DNA of 64,000 bases, from positions 12,125,001 through 12,189,000 of the forward strand of contig JAVTVJ010000012.1 in assembly GCA_034509425.1 (NCBI GenBank). The letters run 5' to 3'. Source of the DNA: Eopsaltria australis (lineage: Eukaryota; Chordata; Aves; Passeriformes; Petroicidae). Position numbers and translations under genes: made by a program. The notes beneath the pieces were generated by a model, which saw only the letters and a program-made list of their open reading frames with translations, had not been told where the DNA came from and ran no database searches. Of this stretch, positions 12,686 to 25,647 are shown piece by piece (positions within the stretch are counted from its first letter, which is position 1; the number at the start of each line of letters is the position of its first letter).

Positions 12686-15600
12686 ACTGTATTTTTTTTC
12701 GTGTAAGCCAGCCTCAATCAGTAGTCTGCAGTCTACCTTCCAAAGTCAACAGAAGCTGGTTTTGAGCAAGCCAGCAAGCCACATATTTGTTCATTTTAAA
12801 AGAACTAACATGAAACATTTTTTATTTCTGCTAGCTTTTCATCCAGCCTTCCTCTTTATTTTTTTCTCTGCTCTTGCTGTTTTCTGTAAATCTGTATGAG
12901 ATGAGTGAAGTAGGTCTTTATTTTCCAGGCTCATATTACACTTCCATGTGTGGCTTTCTTAAAGTCTCTGTTTCTCCAATGTTGCTCTAGTTGAGCAGAA
13001 GCTGTGGTTTACCAAGAATGTTCCCTGGAATGTGCAACCGGTGGCAGCTACAGTTTCCATAAACCTAGGAGTTCTTTTTCTGATAACCAGAAAATGTCAT
13101 GCAAATGGTTATGTATTTTTATGTATGATTCTACTTAGCCAATACCAATTTTCTGGATACAAGTGGAACTTTTCTGCACCAAGCAGATTGCATTGCTTTT
13201 AGGCCTGTACTTGCTTGTTTTATTTGTTGGGCAATGGCTGAACCATTTCTGCTTTGCAAAGTGTTTATTGTAGACTGCTATAGTGAGGTTTTTCTGTTTG
13301 TTTCAAAGATCTTAACTTTATGCAGTTTGGTACAATCCCTAACAAGTACTTCCAGAAAAAAAAAAAATTCACCCCCACTTCATGCTCCTAAGCATATACT
13401 ACTGCAATTTTACCTTGTGCCAGATCTCTTGATCATACAGCTACAGGGCAAGATGGTTTGGCAAGCTTATTTGACAGAAAGAGAAGTACCAAAAATGTTC
13501 TGGTATTTCTATGGAGCAACATGCCCTCAACGGCCTTGGTTTCTGAAAAAATCTGCATAGTTTTTTTTTCAAAGAGATTTCCTGCAGCTTTTCCTGCAGC
13601 ATCATTTCCTGACAACACAATCAAGGTATCAGCTGTGGTTCTGCTGGTCCTGACCTGTCAGCATGATGTGTACTGAAAATAGTGGCCACAGTGGAGTTGT
13701 CCTACAGCTGGTCACCTTTTCTTCCTTGTTCTTTATTATCACTTGTGCAGCACCCAAGATTTCAGTCCAAGACAGTCAAATTGCTAAAATTTTCAGATAT
13801 CCTGGGTTCACAGAGAGTTTTTGGACTCTCATTCTTAGGTCATATATCTCTTTATTTACTGTCAAAGTGAAAAAAACCAGCTAAACTTCTATTTCCTCGC
13901 TACTCTTTCGGCACATCCAGGTTTCAGTGGAAGTAGTGTATTTCTAACTTTGTCTTACATCAAAGGGTTTAATAAGTCCTTTTTTGCATTTAGATAAATG
14001 TCAGCTTTTGGTTAGATTATCCTCAGAAACTGAGAACAGTGCTGGAAAAATAAACAAGGCATGAATTTGTTAGGACACTTTTCTAATATACTCTGTTCTC
14101 AGCAGCTCAACTCATCACAAAAAAGAATGTCCGAGAAGTCATGTCCTGGGGCATTTACTGTTCTGGGTTCTGATGGGGTCAAAGCAATACTTACCTAACG
14201 GTGCATGAATCTAAGTTAGCAGTTAGATTTAATATAGCTGAATTTATGAGAGCAAGCTATTTAGCCTGTGCCTTAGCTACAGGCTGAAGCTCATTTTCCT
14301 TGCATTCCCTCTTTGCTTGCCCAAACAATCAGCCCAGTGGTGCGTAACTTCTTTCATTTTGTAAAAATTGGGTGCTGGGTGGTATGATAACTCAATATCC
14401 TATTCTCATGATTTTCTTACATCCTGGAAGCTGTGACACTACTGCTGCTAAAATCTTAATTTTGTGCTGGATCGTGCTGTGATTGTTAATGCTTGCTCTT
14501 CATCAAAAGCATAATGGATGGGAACAGTAATTGCATAGAGTTAAAAGGGGTTAATTGGACATGCAATCTTCTCTGCAGGTCATCTGCTTGGCTGTAAAAT
14601 CCAGTGACACTGCAAAAAAAATCACCTCAGTAAAAATATGACGTCTCTATATAACATAAAAAGCACAGTAACATAATTTTGACAGTGCACTATGCTAAGC
14701 CATTATTAGTGCCATGAATAAATTTATATAAATATTTATATAAGTTCTGAATTCATTTCGTTAGAGGTTCTATTATCACAGTAAAAAAAAAAGGAAAGAA
14801 AAAGTTTGCTTTCATAGCATATACATATTTTATAATCCAGTAAATGCCATTAGAATAAAAAAGTGATCTGCATGTGTCTAAGTGTGCATATACGAAAAAT
14901 GGGGGAAGAAGGAGAGAGACAGAGTTTTTATGAATTTATTTGATTATCTGCAGATTTCTTTCTCCCTCACATTTCATTCGTGTCATTTTCACTTTATAGC
15001 TTTGCAAGAAAACAATGATCAATGTCTGAAAATCATAAGGCCCTGAGCAAACACTAGGCACAATTCTATATGCATTTATATATATCCAAGTACTCCACTC
15101 AGCCTCTAAAGGCTCCATGTATTGATGATTCTCAAGTATTGTAACTGATGGCAGAGACAGATGCCAACAATTGTTATCTCAGTGCAAAAAGTTTCATGCT
15201 GCAAAAGCAGCTGACATTAATGGACCTCCTGTGGCAACCCCATGAGTGAACAACTGCAGCAAGAGTGGAAAAATTCAGATTCTGACCAAAGTTATATACT
15301 AAAATAAAGTTCCATCTTCAGTGTCTCTCAGAAAAAAATATTGTCTAATGATGCTTAAGGGTTGGGGTGACTTCAAGGAATAAAAATACTTCCCATTTTT
15401 AGTAGTACAAGAAGTATGTCTATTTTATTAAGGTTAGAAAAAGTGCTACATATGGTACTTTGGGAATGGAGGGATGGGGCTGATTTCTTTATGCATAAGT
15501 GTAAGCAATTGAGTAGTTTGTTTACTGGCATATTCATTGTCCTGACAGCCAGCCTGATGGGAAAGGTACAGATAATATCCACAATAGCTGCACACACAAT

Positions 15601-18075
15601 GGTACTCAAGACGATGTATAAGATAAGACTATACCCTCTATTTGTGTTTTAAAGGCTGTTAAATATAGTTACAAAAGCTCTAGTTTTGCTCAATAATTTT
15701 ACACTTGTGTAATTTAACTACTCACTGCAATCATCAGAGGGACAAAATATTTTGATGAACCATGTGTTCTCATAAAAATGCCCATCTCTGTTTTGATAAC
15801 ATATCTACAGAAAGGATTTGAATCAAAATATTCACATTGACAAAGTTTTGTTGATGTAAATTTCACTGATAGAAGCAAAGCCTTAGGATATTTAGTTACA
15901 TCTAAGAAAAAAAAAATGGCTCTTCAAAACACACTTTAAAATATTTTAAAATAAAATTGCTAAACACATTAACATTAAAAATGCTGTATTTTTTTTTTCT
16001 TGAGTAATTAACGAAATAAACAATAATCTTTTGCAAGAAGCCCTGCTTGCTTGACTGTGTTCTAGATTTTATGTTAGCAGGATTTGGGATATGCATCAGC
16101 AGGGAGATACAACTCATAATAGCAGCCAGGGTGATTTTACACACTTCCTTTAAGGCAATACTTTCTCAATATTTTACAAATTATGATTAAAGCTCACAGC
16201 CTCATTGGATTTGTAATAAAGTATTGCCTATCAATCATAAAGATGAACAGAATTATGTTTTAGAGAAGAGTCTGCTCTCTCAAGCCCTGCTGTAAATAAG
16301 ACATGCCAAGATAACTTTGAAGAAATCTTTCAACAGTCCTGCTGGGTATGGTGGCTACTGTATCAGAGATGCAACCAATGGTTAATAAAGCAGTTCATAA
16401 ATCTGCAGTCTCTTATCTGGGCATAGAAATGATGCAGCTCCTTAAAAGTACATAGAATGGGGATGTATTGGATGAAATCAAAGGGACATGGTCAACCTGA
16501 TATCAAGCCAATTACTAAATGTGAGCTAGAAGTGGTTCTACAGATATTTTAAAATTACTGTCTGTTTCCTAGAATTTGCAGGGGGATTATTTCTAGGTAA
16601 ATCACATATTTCTGGCTGGTTGCTGGCAGGTCATAATCCCAAGTTTTTTCTGTTCTGGTTGCTTTGGGTTTCAAAGATCTTAGATATGGAAGCTTTCCTT
16701 CCCTACAGAGAATAACCATTCCATACAGACTTGCCCAAACTTTAACAGAGTAAAAAGGTTCTTTGTGTGCTCCTCCCAAGGTGCAAACATACATAAAGAA
16801 CTGCTACTGTCTGGCTGCAGGTAAGTACTGTGCTTGGAAGAACAAAGAAAATATAAAAAGTGTTTAAAAGTGTTTTCTGTTCTGTTCACCTATCAGAAAA
16901 ACACTGCAGGGCTTGTCCCCTGACAATACAAATAGGAGACTCTTCATTAGTGGTGTTGTGCATAAATAGACACATTATACCTGTCTGAATGGGAAAGATG
17001 AGCTTCTACTGTAGGGGAAAGATTCACAGCTGATTTATGGGGTTTGGAGTGGTACTGAAAGGAAAGCAAAAGACTAAAAATCTTCCATGCAAGTAAAGTT
17101 AGTTTTACAAAAGAAATAATTATTTAGTACAGTTTTTTAATACTCAGGTGGTAGTGACACAGAGAAAAATGTAATTCTCACCAAAGTCTTCAATATGCTT
17201 GATCTCCTCTGGCAAATTCAAATCTTTACAAGTTCTGTCCTATGTAACAACTGGAAAATGTCAAACAATGATCATTATTCAGTAAAAGGCTCTTAAAGGT
17301 TAAAAAAGGATTAAGACATTTGGGAGAGTAAATCTTAGAAATTATTTTTATTTTTCAGGTGCCAGGTAAAAAGTCAGAAGCTATTTTGAGACATGCAGAA
17401 AACGCAGAGAAAAATATTTTTCTTTCTGGAAATTGTCATCTTTAGGCAAGGGACAGAGAGACCATGTCATGACAAGCTCAGAGCAACCTCCAAAGGTGTC
17501 CAGAACAGGATAGCACAGAAAAGTCTGACATGCTGTGACAAATCTCACTCTCTCCTTTGTGAGGACTAATATGAGTAGATATGAAGAGGAGGCACTGTTC
17601 CATTAAATTCTGTGCCTCATCAGTATCTGATTTAGTTTTTTAATCATGAACTCCCAGTGGATTAACACAGACTACTCTAACTGTTTATGTAGTGATACTG
17701 AGTTGGGCTGTTTACACATCTAGATGGATAGTGAAATTTGTCTTAAGTCCTACCCTGGAGAAGCAGAGGATGTGCATCTTTGCAGAGGTGTTGTTTAGGT
17801 AAAGGTCAGGAAAAATCCTACTGAAAACCTTGATGATACTTCAAAGTAGTTCATTAAGAGAGTGAGTTGTTTACTATGCATGGAATTCTTTGTGAAACTT
17901 TCACTGTGTTTTCATAAAAGTCAGTGTTTCCACAGCTTTCATCTGCAGAAAAGCAGACTGCTCAAAGTGGTTATTCCAACTCTAGAGGTGTCTTGAGGCA
18001 GTTAACACCTTAAACATACAGCATGGGGGGAGGATAGAGGAATATTAGGCTTAAGCTCAAGTTAATTTTCAGTTT
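12686..18075. other. Non-coding, gene-desert sequence
   Basis: No gene or clear repeat. The largest open frame, 13234-13560 plus, overlaps open frames on both strands and has no recognisable domain. A small tandem duplication (TTCCTGCAGC twice) sits near 13580-13600, and an AT-rich palindromic patch near 14725-14748. Confidence 0.6.
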
Positions 18076-18505
18076 TCATAGAACCATAGAGTATGCTGAG
18101 TTGGAAGGGGTCCACCAGGATCGGAGTCCTGAGCACAAAACCCCAAGTCACTACATGCCTCCTTTGGATACTCTCTATTAGCTAAATGTCTTTTTTATGA
18201 TGTGGTGCCCAAAACTGCATGCCTTATCCAAGGTGAGGCTGCCCCAGAGCAGAGCATAGCAGGACAATCCCCTCCTTGGCCGGCTGGCGATACTGTGCCT
18301 GATGCACCCCAGGACATACCTGGCCCTCCTGGCTGCCAGGATACACTGATGGCTCAAGCTCAACTTGCCATTGACCAGGACCCCCAAGTCCCTTTTTGTA
18401 GTGATTCTCTCCAGCATCTCATGTCCCAGGCTATGCACACAACCAGAGTTGCCCAGTTTCAGGAGCAGAGTCCAACACCTGCCCTTGTTGAACTCCATAT
18501 TGCTG
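18076..18505 (-). mobile_element. CR1-X-like LINE fragment with internal deletion
   Basis: The minus strand first encodes the C-terminal part of the CR1 reverse transcriptase. Recognisable pieces include EFNKGRC near 18480-18500, KRDLGVLVNGKLSLSHQC and AARRARYVLGCIRHSIASR. It then passes to the 3' tail, whose plus-strand form is GGAAGGGGTCCACCAGGATC near 18102-18121. Between about 18125 and 18180 the usual 3' UTR sequence is missing or scrambled, so the element has lost a few hundred bases internally. The frame is interrupted and cannot give a working protein. The coding side ends exactly where the GGAA repeat begins. The tail matches that of the SINE at 25150-25290. Confidence 0.85.
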
Positions 18506-18754
18506 GGAAGGAAGGAAGGAAGGAAGGAAGGAAGGAAGGAAGGAAGGAAGGAAGGAAGGAAGGAAGGAAGGAAGGAAGGAAGGAAGGAAGGAAGGAAGGA
18601 AGGAAGGAAGGAAGGAAGGAAGGAAGGAAGGAAGGAAGCAAGGAAGGAAGGAAGGAAGGAAGGAAGGAAGGAAGGAAGGAAGGAAGGAAGGAAGGAAGGA
18701 AGGAAGGAAGGAAGGAAGGAAGGAAGGAAGGAAGGAAGGAAGGAAGGAAGGGAA
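18506..18754. repeat. (GGAA)n tetranucleotide microsatellite, about 62 units
   Basis: This is a nearly pure run of GGAA (TTCC on the other strand) of about 249 bases, interrupted by one C at 18639 (GCAA instead of GGAA) and ending with an extra G at 18751. It abuts the CR1 fragment on its left and purine-rich non-repeat sequence on its right. Because the unit is four bases long, the reading frames through it stay open on both strands and encode repetitive peptides. These are artefacts of the repeat, not genes. GGAA is the core of ETS-factor binding sites, so the array could in principle bind such factors. Confidence 0.97.
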
Positions 18755-21054
18755 ATTGATAGGAAAAAGAAGAAAGAGAGGGAATAGGATCTGTCTAACT
18801 TGCACACAAAAGGCATTCTCTAAAGTGCTGGAAATGGAATACTATATACCTAGTGAACTCATGTATTAAGTGATTTATGTTAAAGAAAAAGTTTTATCCC
18901 ACTCTATCTTTTCATATACTGTTTATTTTGGTTACAAAGGAAACTAAAAATTTGCAACTGATAACTGATATTTCTCCTTTTTTTGTAATCAACTGTTTAA
19001 CTAAAAACCATCTGGTATCCTTCCAATTGCAATCAGCTCATTCTTCAGATTTTCATTTCAAATTATTTCTAATGATATCCAAAAGACCCTTGCTATGGGG
19101 GAAAGGAAATTAATCCATGTCCCATTGTTTCTTACTGCATAAACTAAATCATGTGCTTCTTCCTCCTTCCTTTGGGAATTCCTGTGGTGCGGTACAATGC
19201 ATGCATTAAAGGAGAGATGTTTTAATAGATCATTAACTCTCTTACTGGAGGCTTCAGCCAAAGAAATATTTTGCTGTGGTCACTTGTAAACACAGAAGAT
19301 ATTAATGGATATGAGAGACATACTTTTATATCCAAATTATTCTGTGCTTCTACAAAGTCCAATGCAGAGAAGCTTAAACTGAGAAGCATGAAAGGGACTA
19401 ATATAAGGGGCCTGATATTTAGAGCTTTTGCATTTGTCAAGAGCAGCAGGAAACTCAAGTTCAAGTCTTATTCAGGCCATAAAAGTGACTTTGGATCCTT
19501 TCTGATAACCAGGTGTTGTATAGTAACTGTTCTCTGTTTTTTTTTTATGTGTGCTTGCCCTCTTTCTCCCTGCTCTTTAAAAACTGAGCAAATAAAAATA
19601 ATCCTAATGAATAACTCACAATATTCCAAAACAGTTATTTTCATACAACAGTAAAGCCTTATCTCATCCACTACTACCTAAATGAACCTCATCATTAGTA
19701 CCAACACACTGGATCACTCCCACCACTGAACTGAGGCAGAGAAAGGTGGAGAAACATATTTAGCATAGCAGACATAAGGCTAGCTGGTGTAACTTGACTA
19801 AAAGTATTTAGGAAGGAAGAGATGTCAAAAACATCTTGAATGTCCAGAGAACTAATTATCAGGAATGTTCTTGACAAATGAGAACACAAGCTAAAATAAA
19901 GTAGGGGTCTAAAGTAATCCCATTTGTTTGTTCATTTGTTTCTAAACAGGGTTTTTAGTTGTTTTCTACACTGAGTGCGGGGAATGAACATTGCAACTCT
20001 TGGCAATTCTGTAATGCTCTCTCTTCTTTCCTCCTTACATATGCTTTTTTGCCCTATTTGAAAGAATCACTTTGACATGCTGAATTAAATAAAAATCCAT
20101 ACATAGCCTGTCTAGGCAAAACAGACAAGAGAAGAGAGGAGGGGAGACAATAGTAAATAGAAAAACAGCCTAAATCTGAGAGTATTTGAAACCTCATTTG
20201 TCTGTCTGCATGTGCATTTGGCACACAAAAAGCAAAGAAGGGACACTAGAGTGAGAAATAGACTGCAAATTTGTAAGTCAGAGGACTGGATATTAGAGTA
20301 GGACAAAAGTAATGATGAAGCTTTGGGTGGGGCAGTCTTACCATTAAAGACTCTCACTTCTCTTTCATCTCAGCTCCTGCTGTAAAACCCAATGAAATGG
20401 ATTTTGGAAATTGTAAAGCTGATTGGTAAAGCTGAATTGGCTTAGGGAAGATGAATGCTATGGCTATTGCTACTGACAGTCTCCCATATTCTGTCTTGCT
20501 CATTCACTGGGTCCATTTTTGAAACGCAAGAAAAACATTTGTCAGCTAACATGACATTGTATTTTTTACCACTGTTTGACACTTTCATGGCCTGTGATCA
20601 CAGTGGAATTTTGTCCATAAAGCAATATCATCTCCACATGACTAAATTAGAGTTGAAAATCAAATTTAAGAAGAAAACAAGCTAAACATACCTGACCACA
20701 GCCTTGTATCAGGAAGGAAGGTGACCTGAGACTGACAAGCAAGGGGAACAGGTGGAAGAGGAAAAGGTTCCCAATGGGAGTATAAATTACCTTGTTCATG
20801 TTCTTTCAAATAGTTTGTGTGACCTCTAGTGGCCTTTGCTGCCTGCTGTGTCCCTGTGACTTCAATTTGTGGAAGTCACCTGGACCTACTGATGCAGCAG
20901 CATATTCACATGGATTTCGGTTGTGGAAGCACAAGTCAGACAAGGGTTAGGCATAGATATATCCACACTTTTTCCTTTAATAAACAAAGGGCAAAATATT
21001 TTTAATTGAAATAAACACATCAACTTCCCTTTTCTCCCTAGAAAACCTCTCCCA
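18755..21054. other. Non-coding sequence
   Basis: No gene is recognised. The longest open frame, 19271-19654 plus, begins with TTG rather than ATG and has no family resemblance. A purine-rich stretch directly follows the GGAA array. Confidence 0.6.
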
Positions 21055-21345
21055 AGATAGAATCACAGAGTGGTTGAAGTTGGCTTACTCCAACCCCCTG
21101 TTCAAAACAGTCTCCTAGGACAGGTAGTTCAGGTCTGTGGATTTTGAATTATCTCAAAGAATGGAGACTCCACAGCCTCTCTGGACAATCTCTTCCACTG
21201 TTCAGCCACACTCATAAGAAAAAACACCTCTCTTTTTTAAATGTTTAAAGGGAAATTTTTTTTTATATTTTTTGCATTTCAGTCTGTGACAGTTGCTTCT
21301 TGTTCTCTCACTGGATTCCAGTGACAAGGCCTAATGCATATTTTT
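21055..21345 (-). mobile_element. CR1 LINE, 3'-end fragment (CR1-Y-like)
   Basis: On the plus strand it opens with AGAATCACAGAGTGGTTGAA, the reverse complement of a CR1 3' terminus. It continues with CTCCAACCCCCTGTTCAAAA, then ATGGAGACTCCACAGCCTCT followed by CTGGACAA, and later the TCAGTCTGTGACAGTTGCTT block. Order and spacing follow the avian CR1 3' UTR. An AT-rich expansion at about 21230-21280 and other changes show it is old. Homology fades by about 21345, so it is a 5'-truncated copy with no coding capacity. Confidence 0.85.
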
Positions 21346-21411
21346 TTGAAGAATGTGAAGTACATATGATACTCACAGGAGAGATAGATTAAAATACGAG
21401 ATTTAAAAACT

Positions 21412-21433
21412 ACACACACACACACACACACAT
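21412..21433. repeat. (CA)n dinucleotide microsatellite
   Basis: A pure alternation of C and A of about 11 units, flanked by AAAAACT on the left and TACGTA on the right. It lies just past the CR1 fragment. Confidence 0.9.
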
Positions 21434-24400
21434 ACGTATTTTTGAAGAGTGGATTTTTCTTCCTTTCTTTCTCTTACCCCAGAAATTTTCAGGGCCTCTG
21501 AGCTATAGCACACTTCACACAGCTCTAGCTCTGTGCTTTGTTTGACTTGGCTACATGTTTGCTCCCTACTGCTCTCAGGAGCCTCCTTCTTTCTGCTCCT
21601 TCTGGATGTTCCCAGATTGCCCTTTTTATTCCACCCCTGCTGACCTGTCACATTCTCTATGGCATCCCTCACTTCTGTAGACATTCCAGCTCATGCAAAG
21701 GCATAAACTCACCCTCAGTCTCCAAAAGGGAGATAGAATTTTGCAGCAAAGAGAATTCAAACAGGTGATCTTCTCTACTTTTCAGTCATGTTTACTAATG
21801 GATCACAATATAAATAATTTAGTGTAGGAGAAGAACAAATAAATCAGATATCTTCCGTCCTTGCTGGATTTGCTCACTGTTATGTACAGATGATAAACAT
21901 TACTGCTAGTTTTTCAGTATACTCGTGTGCTTAGATTAAGAGGCGAATTTTCCCAAAACTCCCAGTGAAAAAGATGCATTAATCCAAATGAGAACAGTTT
22001 CTTTTACAGGGTGAGTATTGCATTATGCTGTGAGCTGCAGATTGTGGGAGTACTCGTATAGTGAGGTATGCACAGACAGATGATGCAATGAAGGTTGCTT
22101 GTCCTAGAATCATTTTATGTTATAATTTAGATGTTAATAGATTTATCTTTGTAGATATTTTTGCACTGCATATCTCTAGTCTCTATTTTACAGAAAAGGA
22201 ATTGAGTCAAAGGCAATAATAAAGATCATTAAACATTATCACATCAATACATTATGCACACTAATGCTAGATTACATGCTAAAGTAATGGTTTCAATCTC
22301 TTGGCTAAACCAACACAGGAAGCATGTGAGAGAAACAGGATGATGTTCCAGCATTTTAAACTTACTGTTCTTATGTTTAATGTTTTTTTACCACAATGTC
22401 TGCCTCTGTTAATGAAAAAAATTAGATATATAATCCCCCGATGTATCACCATGTCACTGACCTTGATTAACTTTAAATAATGAAGATGACAGTGAGAATA
22501 GTATCACATAAAAACACTTTCAGAAAAGTGTTGGTGAACTTGATTTTCTCATATGTATGAGCAGGAGAATTTTCTGATTCCAACAGCATATCTGAAAGTA
22601 CGAAGCCTTTTGCAATCAGAGAAAAGTTATATTAAAGCAATCAAAGAAAAAAAACAACCAACCCAACCCAACATTCATCCTAATCATCAAAATAGATTTC
22701 AAGTCACCAGGCTTTGATCTAGCCTGGACATTTTGAAACTCAAGGAGTATTTGTTTTTATCTTTTTGGCCTTTTGATTTAATAATTTGCAGTATAATTGA
22801 ATTCTAATACTCAGGTATGTCCAGAAAGATGGCAGGTGCTGAGCTGGTATTGCTCAGGCTGAGCAGATTCCATTGTTCTAGGGAGAAGAAGCTGAAGTTA
22901 TGTTTACACTGTGTTGCAATTAAATAAACATGGCAAATATGCACACCTGGTTTTGTAGGTTTTAGTGATTATTTCTTCCTAAAGAAAAAGCTGACTCCTC
23001 ACCTTTTTTGATAGGATACAATGTACTGTCAACACAGAGTTTTTATTTTTGCTCAGCTATAGAAATGGTTTATAAATGCTATCTCTGCCATAAGGTAAAT
23101 GAAGATAATAGATCTGATTTGTACACAGCATATGGGACTTTGTACCCAATTTATTTAGTATTTTATTTCTTGGATTTGCCTAAGGCCTGTGTTCTGTTTG
23201 TGTAGGATTTCATCCAAAACTGAATTCTAAATACATCTCTTAGAAACGTGCATTGCCTTTTTTATTAATGAACTGCAATTCAGAGATCTGCTAAACTGTT
23301 CCCCAATATAATCATATGAAAGACAAAACTAACACAGCTCTAGCCAATTATTGTGTTAATCCTACATTGTGGAAGTTTAGCATCTGCATTTAATGGAAAT
23401 ACGTTATTAATGAAAATACACAGTCTGAAAACAGCTTCTGAAATTTAATCACTTATCTAGAGCAAACTTCTGTTACTATATAAGCATTAAGCTTAAGAGT
23501 TAGATCATGCTGGGTGTTTTAAATTGTATTTATTTAACACAAAAGAAGAAAGTTTTAATTAGCACAGTTCAAAGAAAGCTATGGAGTCTACTTCCTCCCT
23601 AATGTCTGTGAGACTTGACAACATTCAAACCTTTGATTCCAAAATTTCACCAAACTGTTTCTAGCCCTGGAAAAACCAAAACTCTCTCAGAAAGGAGTCT
23701 GTGTTTTTGGAAGTTAGAATTCAATCTGTTATGAGACTGCTGTACCTTGAAGAACAGACCTTTGTTTCTGTTTCAAAGAACTTTGGCATATGGATCAGAA
23801 TTTTCAAATGGATTAACTTCTGTGTGGGTTTTAATTTAAGTCCTAATATGACCAACAAAAAGTCAATAATAGATCTTTTCTTACTGTTTTGTTACTGTTT
23901 GCTACTGCATCTCCAACAGCAGTTTTAGATGCTGCAGTCATAACCCACACGTTTGTCTGATATTGTGTTTGTAATGGAAGGTAAAACTGAGTGATGGTAA
24001 CAGATGATGCATCCACTTGAATCCTCTCTCAGACTTTAAGTGAATGAGTCAGATTAAACTACTTTCAAGATTATTCTGTAATAAAGTAGCTTTGTCTTTG
24101 AAATGGACAAAATAAATTCATAGAATCCAGTAGAGAGTTCAGTTCCAGAATTTTGTTTTCTTTATGAAATCTTAGTTTTACTGAAGCCCATTGGTACTTA
24201 ACATAAAATTTCTTTGTAAGAAATCCTCATTGTCTTCCAAGGGGTGAGGATTTCACCCCAATATTTTACAGTGTCAGAATTTACCAGACAAAGGAAACTT
24301 ATGTTATTTTCCATTTTTTTTTTTTTCACTGTGAAATAAGCTAACTGCCTGCTTGCACACTTCCTATTTGGAACAGCTCCAGAAACCAAAGCCAGAATGC

Positions 24401-25149
24401 AGACTGTGATTTATAGTTCTTGCCACAAATGAGACAACACATCACCAAAACTATGCTTTTTCCCCCTTCTGATCAGGAGAGCTTGAATGACAACCCCATC
24501 TACCAGGACTATAGAAATATTAGAAAGGCCTTACCTCTTATAAATAGAGGGTCTGTTTTTATACTCTGCCTGGGGGAAATTTTGCCCTTTTGTTTTTAGC
24601 TCTCAGGTGACTTCATGAAATAAAATCCAGAGCTAAGTTCTGGAGGAAAAAATATCCTCAGAATCTTCAAAATATTCATTGCAGCTACTTCCACAAAGCA
24701 GTGAGTGAAAAACAGAATGCCATTTTCCATGCCTGTTTCTAGTGAGTGCCCTAAAGAAGCTATATTCCATTAACTCATTAGAAGATTTAAAAAGAGACAG
24801 CTGAAGGTGCACAGGTTGCTCACATCCCATCTGGTCTTTGTCTCCAGAGACAGCACTGCCACTCCAGTACATATTTCTTGCAGGTAGCTCAGAGAAAGGG
24901 GCTATGAAGTTTTGCTAAAGGTGCAGTTGTAAATACCATCTGATTCTGTGAGGTTCCAGTTCCCTCAGACGTTAGAAGCAGTGTTCAAGTTGAGTTCCCA
25001 ATATTCAGATAAGACCTTAAACTATTCTGAGATATTTACAGTCATTTTAAAAGCCATGACCCTCAGGTATTTATGAAAGGATATTAATGTTGAAAAAAAT
25101 TAATGAAAATTCCTCTTGTCATCACATGCATGCTGTAGGAGCTGTAATT
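21434..25149. other. Non-coding sequence
   Basis: No gene or clear repeat. The segment about 23326-23480 is TAAT-rich and repeat-free, but nothing in the sequence alone proves a regulatory role. Confidence 0.55.
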
Positions 25150-25290
25150 CATATTAAACCAAGACTGGATGGTGGAAGGGACCCACCAGGATCATCAAGT
25201 TCAGCTCCTAGGTAAATGGCCCACACAGTGATTAAACTCATAGCCTTGGTGTTTTTAGCACCATGCTCTAACCAACTGAGCTAATCTCAC
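25150..25290 (-). mobile_element. tRNA-Ile-derived SINE with CR1 tail (TguSINE1-like)
   Basis: Read on the minus strand, the element begins with a 74-base tRNA-like head (25290 to 25217). It has the box A-like TTAGCTCAGTTGGTTAGAGC, an anticodon-arm region TGGTGCTAAAAACACCAAGG, and a GGGCCA end. This matches tRNA-Ile(AAU), with AAT mutated to AAA at the anticodon and a decayed T-loop. The head is followed by AGCTGAACTTGATGATCCTG and GTGGGTCCCTTCCACCATCC, the 3' tail of a CR1-X-type LINE. A tRNA-Ile head with a CR1 tail is the described structure of TguSINE1, a passerine-restricted SINE family. It is a dead retroposon, not a tRNA gene. Confidence 0.85.
25217..25290 (-). pseudogene. tRNA-Ile-like head of the SINE (not a functional tRNA)
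   Basis: The 74 bases align in length and arm order to eukaryotic tRNA-Ile. The D-arm (GCTCAGTTGGTTAGAGC) is intact. The acceptor stem is broken (5' strand GTGAGAT), the anticodon position reads AAA, and the T-arm reads ATGAGTTTAATCACT rather than a GGTTCGATCC-type loop. Together with the attached CR1 tail, this marks it as the internal pol III promoter part of a SINE. Confidence 0.85.
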
Positions 25291-25647
25291 AGTCATTCAT
25301 ACATGGATTCCATCCACATATCATGACACTAAAAAGTGGCAAAGAAGAATTTGAGGGTAGTAGAACAATCAGCTTAATTTCAATTAATTTGAATAGTTCA
25401 TCAAGCAAATCAGATTTATAAGCACTTGGGGAAAACCTGACGATGAGTATTGGCTAACTTTGACCATCAAGGACAAACAGTAACAAGGCAGTCTCATTTC
25501 TGTGATGTGAAGCAATATAGCTTGTTTTCTGAGAAGCTCTTGTCTCACATGGAATTTTCATGAATAAATTAGGGACATGCAATAGTCATATAATAACCGT
25601 TCTAAGTGAGATGCAAAACTAGTTCCATGCTCAGAGTCATCAACAAC
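25291..25647. other. Non-coding spacer between SINE and CR1
   Basis: About 350 bases of AT-rich unique-looking sequence with no recognised feature. Confidence 0.6.

Noticed and set aside
18178..18816. Long overlapping open frames on both strands, up to 212 codons
   Set aside because: They are kept open by the GGAA/TTCC repeat, whose four-base unit has no stop in any frame, plus CR1 remnant sequence. They are not genes.
19271..19654. 127-codon plus-strand open frame
   Set aside because: It starts with TTG, has no recognisable domain and lies in AT-rich non-coding DNA.
25217..25290. tRNA-Ile gene
   Set aside because: The acceptor stem and T-arm are degraded, the anticodon is changed to AAA and a CR1 tail is attached, so it is a SINE head.
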